From assembly GCA_040004035.1 (NCBI GenBank), contig JAMPLN010000002.1: 64,000 nucleotides of DNA; one strand, 5' to 3'. Origin of the DNA: Microcoleus vaginatus_C. GTDB lineage: Bacteria; Cyanobacteriota; Cyanobacteriia; Cyanobacteriales; Microcoleaceae. Made by a program: the position numbers and the translations under genes. Position 1 is the first letter of the stretch. Each line of letters opens with the position of its first letter. Under the pieces are notes generated by a model, which saw nothing but the letters and a program-made list of their open reading frames with translations, ran no database searches and was not told the DNA's origin. Of the stretch, positions 45,441 through 54,692 are shown in pieces.

Positions 45441-46356
45441 AATCGATTTTCCTAACCTCTAGGTTTGAGTATTCTTATGGAAAAAAAGTTTTTCCGGGCG
45501 AAATATTTGCATTCTCAACTTTTCACGAATCAACACTGGCGTCGGCAGTGCCTCAACAGATTCGATCAACTTTTACCATCTTGCGACTTGTGGACAGGAG
45601 ACTTATACCATTTTAGATTTTAGATTTTAGATTCGGCATAACTGATTACTATCGGGGTTTGCAGCTTACCTACAGTTGGATTCTTTTTTTAAACTGATAT
45701 TAATTTTCGGCAGCCTCCCTAGGTATTCTGTCGCCAAATCGGGTTTAAGACGGCAAGCGCATCCTGAATCTGCTGTGATACTTGTGATTTTAAAGCTGAA
45801 CACCGCGTGGCCACATCACCTTTAAGGCTGATCTTACAGGGTGAGGATTGAGGGTGAGAGAGGATGTAGCAGCGGAGGCTGGTTCTGCAGTGAAAACTTT
45901 TCTGGGCTATCGTGTCTCGGTTGATCAATTAACTCGATCGATACTTGCGTGATCTGACGCTCACCAACCCGTTTTTTTAACTTTGTGCCAGGACTTTAAG
46001 CAAGTATTTTCGTTACCTGAAAAAACCGGAAATAATCCACACGATTTTGATTCGCATTGCTGACAGCGGACTGGAAATGCCGGAATCATATCAATCCCGG
46101 TAGCATCGGAATTGTATAATCCAGTCAACAGCGAATCCCCTGATCGAAGCCGAAGGGTCAACAATTCCCGATCGTGCAACCGAAATCGCTCTAATTCATC
46201 TGCGTTAATCTGTGTTAATCTGCCCTCATCTGCGGTTAAAAAAAGAGAATGTATAAACCGCAGATGACAAGGGATTGACGCGGATTCACGCATATCAAGA
46301 GAAGAGAGATAGGAAGAATTCCGATACTAACAGATTTGATATCAGTCAGAAAAAAA
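45441..46356. other. Gene-poor stretch with repeats
   Basis: No intact gene is seen. It holds TTTTAGA heptamers (about 45612-45632), a degraded copy of the CCGGTNGCACCGGAAT palindrome region (46085-46130), and CTGCGTTAATCTGTGTTAAT-type repeats (46195-46290). Short minus-strand frames at 45719-45928 and 45961-46293 have no family resemblance; the second runs across repeats. Confidence 0.5.
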
Positions 46357-46503
46357 ATGTTTACAACTAAAGCAGAAGGCAAAGGTACGGGATTGGGACT
46401 GTCTATTAGCTATCAGATAGTAACTCAAAAACATTGGGGAACTTGGAAATGTTTGTCATCGATAGAAGGTGGAACAGAGTTGGTGATCGGTATTCCAATG
46501 TAG
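46357..46503 (+). pseudogene. C-terminal scrap of a histidine kinase
   Basis: A 48-codon frame encodes MFTTKAEGKGTGLGLSISYQ, then IVTQKHWGTW and GGTELVIGIPM before TAG. This is the G2 box and last strand of a HATPase_c domain (usual form FFTTKPVGKGTGLGLSIS). Everything upstream of the F box is missing. The scrap lies tail to tail with the complete kinase at 46556-48574 and is not a piece of that gene's own frame. Confidence 0.75.
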
Positions 46504-46555
46504 GAGAGACTGAGGGGTAGTTTGCAGTCATAAGTGATTAGTCATTAGTGATTAG

Positions 46556-48574
46556 TCATGAGTTAACAGTTGTCAATTGATTCTCAACAGTGGGAATAGT
46601 AAAGTGAAATTCACTTCCTCGGTCTTTTCCTGCGGAATCTACCCAAATTTTCCCGCCCCAGCCAGCAACAATCTGTTTGCAAATTGCCAATCCCAAACCG
46701 GTACCGCCGGCGCTGCGGCGCAAAGCTCCTTCTTCTTGATAAAATCGATCGAACACTACTTTTAAACTGTTCGCCTCTATTCCCCTCCCCGTATCGGCTA
46801 CGAGCACTTCCACCATCCGAGAACCGTTGCATTTCGCTCGCACTGTCACGCTTCCTTGAGGTGTGGTGAATTTGCAAGCGTTGTCTAACAGTTTGGAGAG
46901 CACCTCCACCAACCACTCTCCGTCAGCTTGTACTAAAGGCAAATCTGCGGACACTTCGGCGATAATTTCCGGTAACTCTCGATCGACCGTGCGCGATCGC
47001 ACGCTGCTGAGGGCTAAATCAACGCATTCTTGCAGCGTCAGCGATTCTACATTCCATTGGACTCGCCCGCTTTCTAAGTGAGAAAGAGTTAAGAAATCCT
47101 GCACGAGTTTCCGCATTCTATCGGCATCGCCGAGGGCAGTTTCTAACATGATTTGCCGCAATTCTGCCGGCATATCTGGTTCGGAGTTCAAACTTTCCAA
47201 ACAAACTTGAATCGTAGAAAGAGGGGTGCGGAGTTCGTGTCCGGTGATGGCAATTAGATTGCTGCGAGTGCGGTCTAATGCTTCTAATTGTTGGTTGAGT
47301 TCTTCTAAATGAGCGTAGGTTTCTGCTTGAATTAAGGCGGCTCCGAGTTGGGTGGCGATCGCCTCTACTAAAGCAATTTCGTCTTCTTCCCAAGGTAAAA
47401 CCGATCGGCACTGGTGCATTTCCACCATGCCCAAAACCCGCCCCTGATAAAGCACTGGCACCATTAACCAAGAGACAATTTGCCAATTTTTTACAGTTTT
47501 TCCCAGGAATTTTGTATTGGCAATCAGGGGGTGTTGTGCTGTGTCTTGGATGTAAACTCGCTCTTGCCGCGCCACCGCGTCGCTCCATATTTGATTTTCC
47601 TGCAACAGCCAAGTCTGATCCAGCATGGAACTAGCGCCGGGTCCCAAAAACTCGCGATCGATTTTGACCGCCACATCTGTGGCCTTGCACCGATAAATCA
47701 AACATCGGCTTGCCGACAGGGCAGTGCCCAGTTCTTGGACTGCAACTTCGACGATTTCTTGCGGGTTGAGAGACTGCCGCATTGCCGTGGTAATTAAGTT
47801 TACCAGGCGTTCTTTGCGTTCCTGAGCGGCGATCGCGCTGTATGCTTTGAGCAGTTTGTGCTGGCCTGCTTGCAAGTAGGTGACTAAGCGTTCGGTAAAA
47901 GCATCGCTCAATTTGGGATTGGGAATTTTTGAGTTTTTTCCCGTACTTATGTCGGGTTTGGTGGCTTTGGAAGTGGCGGATTTCCTGGTTTTTTTCGCTG
48001 TTTTGACTAGCTTGTAAGCAGTTCGCGCTCGATCGATCTTTTCGGTCAATTCCGGGCGATAATTGACAATTCTATCGAGCAACAATGCGGCAGCTTTGGA
48101 GCTTACCTCGCGATCGAACGTCCAAATTCCTTCAAATCTGCGAGCTTGATCCATCAACTGTGGCCCGCGATCGTCTTGGTTGTCGATCGGCACAATTTTT
48201 TCTTGACAAATCAGACAAGTTGAGTAGTTTTGCCCCAGCACCACTAAGTGCCACTCTTGACTTAATCCGTCCTCCGGTGCAAACGCCACAGTTTCGTGAC
48301 ACTCCGAAGCATTTTTAAAGTCAGTTTCCGGTGCTGCCAGCACGTATACCTGAGACGAGCGTGAGGCAATTCGCCGGTAGCGGTGAGCTTCCTGGCGGTA
48401 GAAGCGCTCTCGCTGAAAGCTTGCAATGACTAGCGGTTCCTCGTCGGAACCCGCCAAAACTAAGTCTTCCATCGCGTGAGACAGGGCTGTCATGGAAGAT
48501 TTGAAATAAATTTGTGCCCGCAGTTGGGGCAAAGCTTGCAGAAGTTCTGCCAGTAGCGAAATAGGGACGATCAT
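46556..48574 (-). CDS. DICT-GAF sensor histidine kinase
   Basis: A 672-residue soluble kinase. The N-terminal 170 residues form a DICT domain (SMTALSHAMEDLVLAGSDEE, then LVIASFQRERFYRQEAHRY), found mostly in cyanobacterial signalling proteins. A Lys-rich linker (190-220) and a GAF domain (about 255-425, SASRCLIYRCKATDVAV... GMVEMHQCRSVLPWEEDE) follow. The kinase has His446 in ITGHELRTPLSTI, NACKFTTPQG, ADTGRGIEAN and GTGLGLAICKQIV. There is no bilin-type Cys-His pair in this GAF, so it probably binds another ligand or is structural. No response regulator is adjacent. Confidence 0.93.
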   Translation of the reverse strand: MIVPISLLAELLQALPQLRAQIYFKSSMTALSHAMEDLVLAGSDEEPLVIASFQRERFYRQEAHRYRRIASRSSQVYVLAAPETDFKNASECHETVAFAPEDGLSQEWHLVVLGQNYSTCLICQEKIVPIDNQDDRGPQLMDQARRFEGIWTFDREVSSKAAALLLDRIVNYRPELTEKIDRARTAYKLVKTAKKTRKSATSKATKPDISTGKNSKIPNPKLSDAFTERLVTYLQAGQHKLLKAYSAIAAQERKERLVNLITTAMRQSLNPQEIVEVAVQELGTALSASRCLIYRCKATDVAVKIDREFLGPGASSMLDQTWLLQENQIWSDAVARQERVYIQDTAQHPLIANTKFLGKTVKNWQIVSWLMVPVLYQGRVLGMVEMHQCRSVLPWEEDEIALVEAIATQLGAALIQAETYAHLEELNQQLEALDRTRSNLIAITGHELRTPLSTIQVCLESLNSEPDMPAELRQIMLETALGDADRMRKLVQDFLTLSHLESGRVQWNVESLTLQECVDLALSSVRSRTVDRELPEIIAEVSADLPLVQADGEWLVEVLSKLLDNACKFTTPQGSVTVRAKCNGSRMVEVLVADTGRGIEANSLKVVFDRFYQEEGALRRSAGGTGLGLAICKQIVAGWGGKIWVDSAGKDRGSEFHFTIPTVENQLTTVNS

Positions 48575-48719
48575 CTAGCCTTAAACGTGCATTTTTGCCG
48601 ATGACAAAACAGGATCGATAGGAGGTTTAGAGCGATCCCTTTTCAGTATCTGATACATTTATGCTTCATAACACGACTGTTTAAGTCATATCATGCTAGG
48701 CATATCATTTAGACGAATC

Positions 48720-48905
48720 TAAGCAGAGGTATGCCTCCAAGACCTTGAGTTCATCCCAAAGTCACCTGTTTTTACCTCTAGATTTTGACGCCAACTCATC
48801 TATTCAGGCTTGGATTCGGGCGTTAGGACTCCCACCATTCAGACTTGTTAGGCACCGCTTGCGGATCACTTGCATTATAGCTGGTAAAAGTATAGTCGTT
48901 TATGA
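48720..48905 (-). ncRNA. Candidate omega-RNA and right end of the TnpB element
   Basis: TnpB genes are followed by a transcribed right end whose RNA (omegaRNA, also called reRNA) guides the nuclease. Here 180 nt immediately 3' of the tnpB stop are non-coding. On the minus strand they include GGTCATAAACGACTATAC, GCAAGCGGTGCCTAACAAG, GGTGGGAGTCCTAACGCCC and GAACTCAAGGTCTTGGAGGC, with several short self-complementary pieces. The exact end is not determined. An IS200/605-type end near CGTCTAAATGATATGCC (about 48698-48716) is possible. Confidence 0.45.
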
Positions 48906-50171
48906 CCTGGCATGGGAGGCATTAAGTCCCTCCCCTTTCACTTTTACTTTGAGCGGATTGACCCGCCTCGGCTGAACTACGCAGCTCTCTATCCCATCGC
49001 TAAACGCATTTGGGATTGCTTTTCTGAGGATATTATAAGAAGCATTAACATCAGAGTTAATTGATTGACCGACCGATGTCTTGTACAAACCTCTCTTGAT
49101 TCGCTTACCGCTAAATGTGACATCATCAGCGCCAGTATGCCCGTACACAGGAATCGGGTCTAGATTCAGGAAATTCGACCTAGATGTGTAAGATTCTTCT
49201 TGTACGATTACCTTCATCCCAACCAATCTAGCTTTATATTCTATCATTTCAATCAGTCGAGCATGAGGAATACCGACGAAATTTTGGTTGGTTTGCTTCC
49301 CTAAATCAATCTCGGTTTTCCAGTGTGCATTCTTGCCAATTACTAGCGTCCCAATTTGTTTGGCGACCAAGATACCGATTATTAGCCGACTGGCGTGATG
49401 CAAGTAATTATCGACTTTTTGATTGCGACAGCGAGTTAAGCGCTGAATGCGGGGTGAACTCTTGCGACTTCCTTTTAACTGAGATTGTAAGTGTGAAGAG
49501 CGTTTGTTGTAGAACTGGTTAATCGATTTTAATGGTCGCCCGTTAATCAACAGAGGGATGAAACCCGGCTGATTTGAAGTTAACGCCACTAAATTATTCA
49601 GTCCTAAATCAATACTAGCTGCCAAAATATCGTTACTGAGGGTGGACTCCGGCTCATTATAAATCACCTCAATCACATACGAATCACATTGGGGAACCAG
49701 CCTTACTTGGCAAATTCGAGCGGGATTTACTTTGGTCTTTATCAAGATTTCTGTACCCGAAAGCTTGATAATTCCTTTTTTCAATTGCTTGCTGCTAATT
49801 GCCTGAACCGTATAGATAAGAATATTACGACCCCTAACTTTATCCTTATATTTCGGTAGCTTCGGACGACCAGTGAATTGAGAGGAATCAATTTTGTAAG
49901 CTTTGACTGCTTCAAAAAACGATTTCCAATTTTTGTCCAATACCATCAAGATTTGTTGACTAACCTTGGCGGGCATTGCCTTGTATGCTTGATGAGATTT
50001 CATCAAACGGTTCATCTCGTTGTAGTTGATGTAACCCCATCCATAAGTAAAACTCTGACGAATGACGTAGTTAGCGGCATTGTAGAGATTCTTGGATTTA
50101 AAGGCTAATTCATCAATCTGGGCGAAACGATGTCCCGTAGATTTAATGATGTGCCTCTCTGCTAGTTGCAT
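48900..50171 (-). CDS. tnpB: TnpB-family RNA-guided nuclease (IS200/IS605 OrfB), zinc-finger-less form
   Basis: A 423-residue RuvC-fold protein. The N terminus has the usual OrfB helices (FAQIDELAFKSKNLYNAANY, KVSQQILMVLDKNWKSFFEA) and a beta-barrel part (KDKVRGRNILIYTVQAIS). RuvC motifs are complete: Asp188 in SIDLGLNNLVAL, Glu325 in IVQEESYTSRS, and Asp374 in NSDVNASYNIL. Most TnpBs have a four-cysteine zinc finger between the last two; here residues 330-370 contain no cysteine at all (FLNLDPIPVYGHTGADD, SGKRIKRGLYKT). Such forms occur in cyanobacteria. No TnpA is nearby, so mobility would depend on a transposase elsewhere. It may still act as a guide-directed nuclease on empty sites. Confidence 0.9.
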   Translation of the reverse strand: MQLAERHIIKSTGHRFAQIDELAFKSKNLYNAANYVIRQSFTYGWGYINYNEMNRLMKSHQAYKAMPAKVSQQILMVLDKNWKSFFEAVKAYKIDSSQFTGRPKLPKYKDKVRGRNILIYTVQAISSKQLKKGIIKLSGTEILIKTKVNPARICQVRLVPQCDSYVIEVIYNEPESTLSNDILAASIDLGLNNLVALTSNQPGFIPLLINGRPLKSINQFYNKRSSHLQSQLKGSRKSSPRIQRLTRCRNQKVDNYLHHASRLIIGILVAKQIGTLVIGKNAHWKTEIDLGKQTNQNFVGIPHARLIEMIEYKARLVGMKVIVQEESYTSRSNFLNLDPIPVYGHTGADDVTFSGKRIKRGLYKTSVGQSINSDVNASYNILRKAIPNAFSDGIESCVVQPRRVNPLKVKVKGEGLNASHARS

Positions 50172-50381
50172 TTAAGGTTTCCATCTTTTAAGTCATGTGT
50201 TTTTTACTCGACTACTCTGAGAGTATGATACTACTATTGTTGATTAATGCTTACAAACTTAATGAAGTTTCACAATACTATTCTTGAGCTATTTGATATC
50301 AGTGCCATCTGTATTGGTTTTTGGCGAACCGATTTTTGGCGATCGATCGGGCTAATCGGCAATTAAACTTTCAAAAATCAC
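50172..50381. other. Left flank of the TnpB element
   Basis: No gene is present. CTCGACTACTCTGAGAGTATG (about 50207) contains a short hairpin of the sort found at IS200/605 ends, but I cannot fix the boundary. CGATTTTTGGCGATCGATCG (about 50330-50350) is HIP1-like. Confidence 0.35.
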
Positions 50382-50422
50382 AAATAATTGGCCGTTAGTT
50401 AAAAACTAACGGCCAATTATTT
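50382..50422 (-). terminator. Perfect 19-bp hairpin, likely terminator of the DUF2973 gene
   Basis: AAATAATTGGCCGTTAGTT (50382-50400) and AACTAACGGCCAATTATTT (50404-50422) are exact complements around an AAA loop. It lies about 190 nt after the minus-strand DUF2973 stop. On that strand GTGATTTTTGAAAG follows. It may also insulate the TnpB element. Confidence 0.6.
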
Positions 50423-50615
50423 TGAGGACTTATATCCAATCTGGTTAGAGGCGGAAGGATGCCAAGGGTGCTCGGAAAATTATTATTCCGATGAAGCGCG
50501 GAAACGATTTTCACCAAAATTTATGAAGAAAAAGGGTTTCGGACACCTAGCGTGTAAGTCCTATATTTTTTTTGAGGCATCGCGCCTAAGTATAAATGCT
50601 GCGGCTGTGGTTGTC

Positions 50616-50927
50616 TTAGGCTAGTTCGCCCCCTTCGTCGCTGCCGCCCGGAGATGATTTGTAGAGAGCATCTAATTGTTCGCGGGCGTCTTGGACAGTC
50701 AGCGAACGCATCACTAACAGTGGCTCATTGACTATGTTTCCCTGTTCGTCTAAAAGTTCTGGATGCGGTACAGATTGAGAGCCAGGATAGGATGGGTGGC
50801 GATTATTTGCCATGAATTGTTGAGGACGCTGAGACTCCATACCTACCGTGACTAGACTGCGGATTAAGTTACCGACTGCCAGAAAGGCAAGAACGGTAAA
50901 AGCTAAAATATAAAGCAGGTGCAACAT
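50616..50927 (-). CDS. DUF2973-type small membrane protein
   Basis: A 103-residue protein starting at ATG 50927 (MLHLLYILAFTVLAFLAVGN), with a strong GGAGGAG about 6 nt upstream; the longer frame from 50957 runs through that site. One N-terminal membrane helix is followed by a polar stretch (MESQRPQQFMANNRHPSYPG), then a conserved end (HPELLDEQGNIVNEPLLVMR, VQDAREQLDALYKSSP). It is a cyanobacteria-specific family of unknown role, normally next to DUF2605 as here. Confidence 0.8.
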   Translation of the reverse strand: MLHLLYILAFTVLAFLAVGNLIRSLVTVGMESQRPQQFMANNRHPSYPGSQSVPHPELLDEQGNIVNEPLLVMRSLTVQDAREQLDALYKSSPGGSDEGGELA

Positions 50928-51085
50928 TATCTTCTCCTCCGGGCTAAACAGCCACACAGCAATTTACAAAAGTGTTTCAGCAAGTAATAACTTATTAACT
51001 GGAAATCTGTTTGAGGTTGTCAAGTGGGCCGCCACATTTCCCAAGGTTGGGGATTTGACTGCAAATTTAACTTGAACTCGCTTCC

Positions 51086-51415
51086 TTATTTTCCAGGGGG
51101 AACTGACTGCCATGAGCGAAAGCGTGCCGATACTTGCCAGCATTCGGCGAGCAGTCTGTGCCACGGCATCAGTGCTGTGGTTTCAATCCCAACTTGACCT
51201 CCGGTTGCTTGAAATAGAGCTTTAGCAGCGCCTACTTCTTGCTGAGCCTGTTCGACTCGCGCCAGCAAGTCAGATTGATCCTCGTCGCTGAGAAAGGGAA
51301 TTTCCTCAGTTTCTAAGAGCTTTGCCGATCGGTCGAACCAGTAATTAAAATCCTCTAACAGCGGTTCCAGTAACGCTTTGAGCAATTCTGGCTCGGGCAA
51401 GTTGGAATTAAGCAT
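51086..51415 (-). CDS. DUF2605-type protein
   Basis: A 109-residue soluble helical protein: LPEPELLKALLEPLLEDFNY, WFDRSAKLLETEEIPFLS, RVEQAQQEVGAAKALFQATG, and MPWHRLLAECWQVSARFR. It is a cyanobacterial family without a known function. Gene order DUF2605 then DUF2973 (158 nt apart, same strand) is the usual arrangement and suggests a shared task, possibly at the membrane. Confidence 0.8.
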   Translation of the reverse strand: MLNSNLPEPELLKALLEPLLEDFNYWFDRSAKLLETEEIPFLSDEDQSDLLARVEQAQQEVGAAKALFQATGGQVGIETTALMPWHRLLAECWQVSARFRSWQSVPPGK

Positions 51416-51803
51416 GGATCAAAATTGGGTTATTTATCTATTATAGTCTTAGACCGTCTTTACAAATTGTAACATATTTTTAACAAAAATTCAATAATTT
51501 AACAACAATTAGCAGGTGGGTGGGAATAAATTTAACTGTGTCAGCAGCGATTTTTGAGTCGAAATCCCCAAATTCTGCCAAATTAGTTGGCGAGCTCACG
51601 GATGGTTAGAACCGGGTTTTTTCAAGCAATACTTTAAAAAACCCGGTTTCTGAGAGTCGGAGTGCGTCCCGCACTAAACGTGGCAACCATCAGGGCCGTT
51701 GTTGTAATTTCCCGGAGTGTCCCCCAGCCGGAAGTCGGCGCTTGCTGTCCCAATCTGAGTAAGATAGAAGCAACTGCAACTAAATTAATTGCTAATTCAG
51801 CCG
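51416..51803. other. Intergenic region upstream of thrS
   Basis: No gene is seen. AACCGGGTTTTTT (51610-51622) pairs exactly with AAAAAACCCGGTT (51636-51648). This is a longer relative of the ACCCGGTTTCT palindromes at 16956 and 17009. AT-rich sequence at 51430-51530 probably holds the DUF2605 promoter. No leader-type regulatory RNA for thrS is recognisable. Confidence 0.5.
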
Positions 51804-53633
51804 ATGTCTAGCTCACAATCCATGTCCCCTCCAGAAGAGTCCGTTAAGATTGAGTTGCCCCGCACGAGTGAGTCGGAGGCACTAAAAAAAATTCGCCACA
51901 CCACCTCCCACGTTATGGCGATGGCGGTGCAGAAGTTATTTCCCAAGGCGCAAGTAACCATTGGCCCTTGGATTGAAAACGGTTTCTATTATGACTTTGA
52001 CACTCCCGAACCTTTTACGGAACAGGATTTAAAAGCCATTAAAAAAGAGATGATCAAAATCATCAACCGTAAATTGCCTGTAATTCGGGAAGAAGTCAGC
52101 CGCGAGGAAGCGGAACGCAGAATTAAGGAGATTAATGAACCTTACAAATTAGAAATTTTAGAAGGTTTGAGCGAACCGATTACTCTTTACCATGTGGGCG
52201 AGGAATGGTGGGATTTGTGCGCCGGGCCTCACTTAGAAAATACCAGTGAGTTGAATCCAAAGGCGATCGAGCTAGAAAGCCTAGCAGGCGCGTACTGGCG
52301 CGGCGACGAAACTAAAGCTCAGTTACAGCGCATTTACGGCACTGCTTGGGAAACTCCCGAACAATTAGCAGCATACAAACACCGCAAAGAAGAAGCATTA
52401 AGGCGCGATCACCGCAAGTTAGGCAAAGAGTTAGGCTTATTTATTTTTGCCGATGCGGTGGGCCCCGGTTTGCCTTTGTGGACGCCGAAAGGCACTGTTT
52501 TGAGAAGTATTTTAGAAGATTACTTGAAACAAGAACAAATCAAGCGCGGCTATTTGCAAGTTGTGACTCCGCACATTGCCAGAGTGGATTTGTTTAAAAT
52601 TTCCGGTCATTGGCAGAAATACAAAGAAGATATGTTTCCGCTGATGGCGGAGGATGAGGAAGCGGCAGCAAACGAACAGGGTTTTGTCATGAAACCGATG
52701 AACTGCCCTTTTCACATTCAAATTTACAAAAGCGAATTGCGTTCCTATCGCGAATTGCCGATGCGCTTAGCGGAATTCGGCACAGTTTACCGCTACGAAC
52801 AATCAGGAGAATTGGGCGGTTTAACACGGGTGCGCGGCTTTACGGTGGATGATTCCCACTTATTTGTCACGCCGGAACAGTTGGATGCAGAATTCTTGAA
52901 TGTGGTGGATTTGATTCTGTCAGTATTCAAGAGTCTCCAACTGAAAAACTTTAAAGCGCGTTTGAGTTTCCGCGATCCGAACAATTTAGAGAAATACATC
53001 GGTTCCGATGAAGCTTGGGAAAAGGCTCAAGGTGCAATCCGCCGCGCGGTGGAAACTTTGGGAATGAATTATTTTGAGGGAATTGGGGAAGCGGCTTTTT
53101 ACGGGCCGAAACTCGATTTCATTTTCCAAGATGTCTTGGATAGAGAATGGCAATTAGGAACTGTTCAGGTAGATTACAATTTGCCAGAACGTTTTGATTT
53201 GGAATACGTTGCTGAAGACGGCACTCGCAAGCGTCCGGTGATGATTCACCGCGCTCCTTTCGGTTCTTTGGAACGCTTGATCGGGATTTTGATCGAGCAG
53301 TATGCGGGGGATTTTCCGCTGTGGTTAGCGCCGATTCAGGTGCGGTTGTTGCCTGTCAGCGCCGAGTTTTTGCCGTTTGCGAAGGAAGTGGCAGCGAAGA
53401 TGAAGGCGCTCAATATTCGCGCTGAAGCTGATGAGGATAGCGAGCGTTTGGGCAAGTTGATTCGCAATGCTGAGAAGGATAAAATTCCGGTGATGGGTGT
53501 TGTGGGTGCGAAGGAAGTTGAGGCGAATAGTTTGAATATTCGGACTCGGGCTTCTGGGGAGTTGGGGGCGATTTCGGTTGATGAAGTGATTGGGAGGTTG
53601 CAGCGGGCTATTAGTAGTTACGGCGATTTTTAA
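51804..53633 (+). CDS. thrS: Threonine-tRNA ligase
   Basis: A 609-residue class II aminoacyl-tRNA synthetase. The start is ATG 51804 (MSSSQSMSPPEESVKIEL); the TTG five codons upstream is less likely. The N-terminal TGS domain of other bacteria is missing, as is usual in cyanobacteria. The editing domain has HTTSHVMAMAVQKLFPKAQV and DLCAGPHLENTSEL (zinc/editing residues). The catalytic core has MKPMNCPFHIQIYKSELRSY, RYEQSGELGGLTRVRGFTVD, and HRAPFGSLERLIGILIEQYA. The C-terminal anticodon-binding domain is DFPLWLAPIQVRLLPVS to the end. All regions are intact. It is transcribed alone. Confidence 0.98.
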   Translation: MSSSQSMSPPEESVKIELPRTSESEALKKIRHTTSHVMAMAVQKLFPKAQVTIGPWIENGFYYDFDTPEPFTEQDLKAIKKEMIKIINRKLPVIREEVSREEAERRIKEINEPYKLEILEGLSEPITLYHVGEEWWDLCAGPHLENTSELNPKAIELESLAGAYWRGDETKAQLQRIYGTAWETPEQLAAYKHRKEEALRRDHRKLGKELGLFIFADAVGPGLPLWTPKGTVLRSILEDYLKQEQIKRGYLQVVTPHIARVDLFKISGHWQKYKEDMFPLMAEDEEAAANEQGFVMKPMNCPFHIQIYKSELRSYRELPMRLAEFGTVYRYEQSGELGGLTRVRGFTVDDSHLFVTPEQLDAEFLNVVDLILSVFKSLQLKNFKARLSFRDPNNLEKYIGSDEAWEKAQGAIRRAVETLGMNYFEGIGEAAFYGPKLDFIFQDVLDREWQLGTVQVDYNLPERFDLEYVAEDGTRKRPVMIHRAPFGSLERLIGILIEQYAGDFPLWLAPIQVRLLPVSAEFLPFAKEVAAKMKALNIRAEADEDSERLGKLIRNAEKDKIPVMGVVGAKEVEANSLNIRTRASGELGAISVDEVIGRLQRAISSYGDF

Positions 53634-53653
53634 GCGATTTTAATCGCAGATTT

Positions 53654-53742
53654 TAGAACGGGCGAGACGCCCGTTCCACGATTCACTTAATGGGCGTCTC
53701 TCCCTTCCACGATTCACTTAACGGGCGAGACGCCCGTTCCAC
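53654..53742. repeat. GGGCGAGACGCCCGTTCCAC repeats
   Basis: Three related units of GGGCGAGACGCCCGTTCCAC and CGATTCACTTAA lie just after thrS. GGGCG/CGCCC can form short stems. A similar CAGGCGGGACGCCCGTGCCA occurs at about 63330. This is a dispersed cyanobacterial repeat that may end transcription from thrS. Confidence 0.65.
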
Positions 53743-53794
53743 AATTAATACAAATGATAAGCGGTTGTGCATTTAATTTTCACAATCTTCTCCG

Positions 53795-53970
53795 TTGCCT
53801 TTGCGCGCGGGTGATGCGGAACCAATTGTAGATTTACAAGCGTTAGTCAATGGGGTTTACGATCGCCCCGCCAAGGACTTTAGAATAGATTATATCGCCG
53901 TATCAGTTCCCCCGCTGTCGGAAACTTAAGCTGCTGGGGCGGATGTTTTGTTGGAGGAGAGGGGCTCGAT
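53795..53970 (+). pseudogene. 3' remnant of a DUF4058-family gene
   Basis: LPLRAGDAEPIVDLQALVNG, then VYDRPAKDFRIDY and VSVPPLSET, followed by a premature TAA (53927) and the continuing AAGADVLLEERGSIG. This is the typical C-terminal end of cyanobacterial DUF4058 proteins. The upstream part is gone. It lies at the left edge of the IS1-bracketed island. Confidence 0.7.
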
Positions 53971-54057
53971 CGGATGATAGAGGGAGGTTTAAGTGCGATC
54001 GCCCCCATATAAATTGCTGAGATATAATTAGATGGCGTAGAGTGGCAATAGAAAGTA

Positions 54058-54237
54058 ATGGCAGATATTCAAATCAGCGTCGAAGGACAAGATGCAGTTG
54101 CTGCTAAAGATGAACTGTTTGCGATTTCTGGCTTGTCGGGAAATTGGGAAACAACCGGGGATGATGAAAAAGAGGGAACTTTAATAATCATCCGCTTACG
54201 ATCCAGAGACAATTCCAGAAGTAGGAGAACTAGATGA
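54058..54237 (+). pseudogene. Truncated EACC1-like gene, cut by an IS1 fragment
   Basis: ATG 54058 opens MADIQISVEGQDAVAAKDEL, then FAISGLSGNWETTGDDEKEG and TLIII. This resembles the start of small cyanobacterial proteins linked to conflict or cell-death systems (effector-associated constant component, EACC1). After about 46 residues the frame enters IS1-derived DNA (junction near 54195) and ends at TGA 54237 after an Arg/Ser-rich tail. The membrane and C-terminal part expected in the family is missing. The family name is from memory of similar sequences and is tentative. Confidence 0.5.
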
Positions 54238-54692
54238 GCTACAAATCTTTCTAGGATAAAAAAACAATCTGGGTGTGGACAGCAGTAGATTACTTTAGAC
54301 CAGGCATTCTAGGATGGGTATTAGGAGACCCAGCGTCCTAAAACGTTTGAACCTTTGTGGGATGTAGTTAGTAGATGGGGATGCTATTTTTATGTGACGG
54401 ATGGTTGCAAAGTTTATGCAATGTTTATTCCAGAGAGAAACCAAATTCTGTGCCCAACTTACATGACTTGCGGTTGAAGGTGAAAACACAAGATTAAGAC
54501 ACTATCTGGCTCGCTTCAAACGAAAGACTTTTTGTTATTCTGGCAGCCGAACAAATGCTCAGATATCCCATTAAACTACTTATTCATTATCTCACGTTTA
54601 ATGATGTTCGCCTTCCCTATTCAATTAATTATTTCGAGCGAGCATTAGTCACCGCACGCGATTGCTAAACCATACCCCAATTCAGCAACGCC
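54195..54692 (+). mobile_element. 5'-truncated IS1-family copy, left
   Basis: The last about 500 bp of a cyanobacterial IS1-type element, ending in ATACCCCAATTCAGCAACGCC. It matches the complete copy at 56493-57326 in the opposite orientation, base for base over long runs. Readable pieces of the transposase are IPEVGELDELQ, VWTAVDYFRPGILGWVLGD, KTFEPLWDVVSRWGCYFYVT and FIPERNQ. Frameshifts and stops (at GCGTCCTAAAACG and CTTGCGGTTGAAGG) make it inactive. The first 330 bp are missing. Confidence 0.8.
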
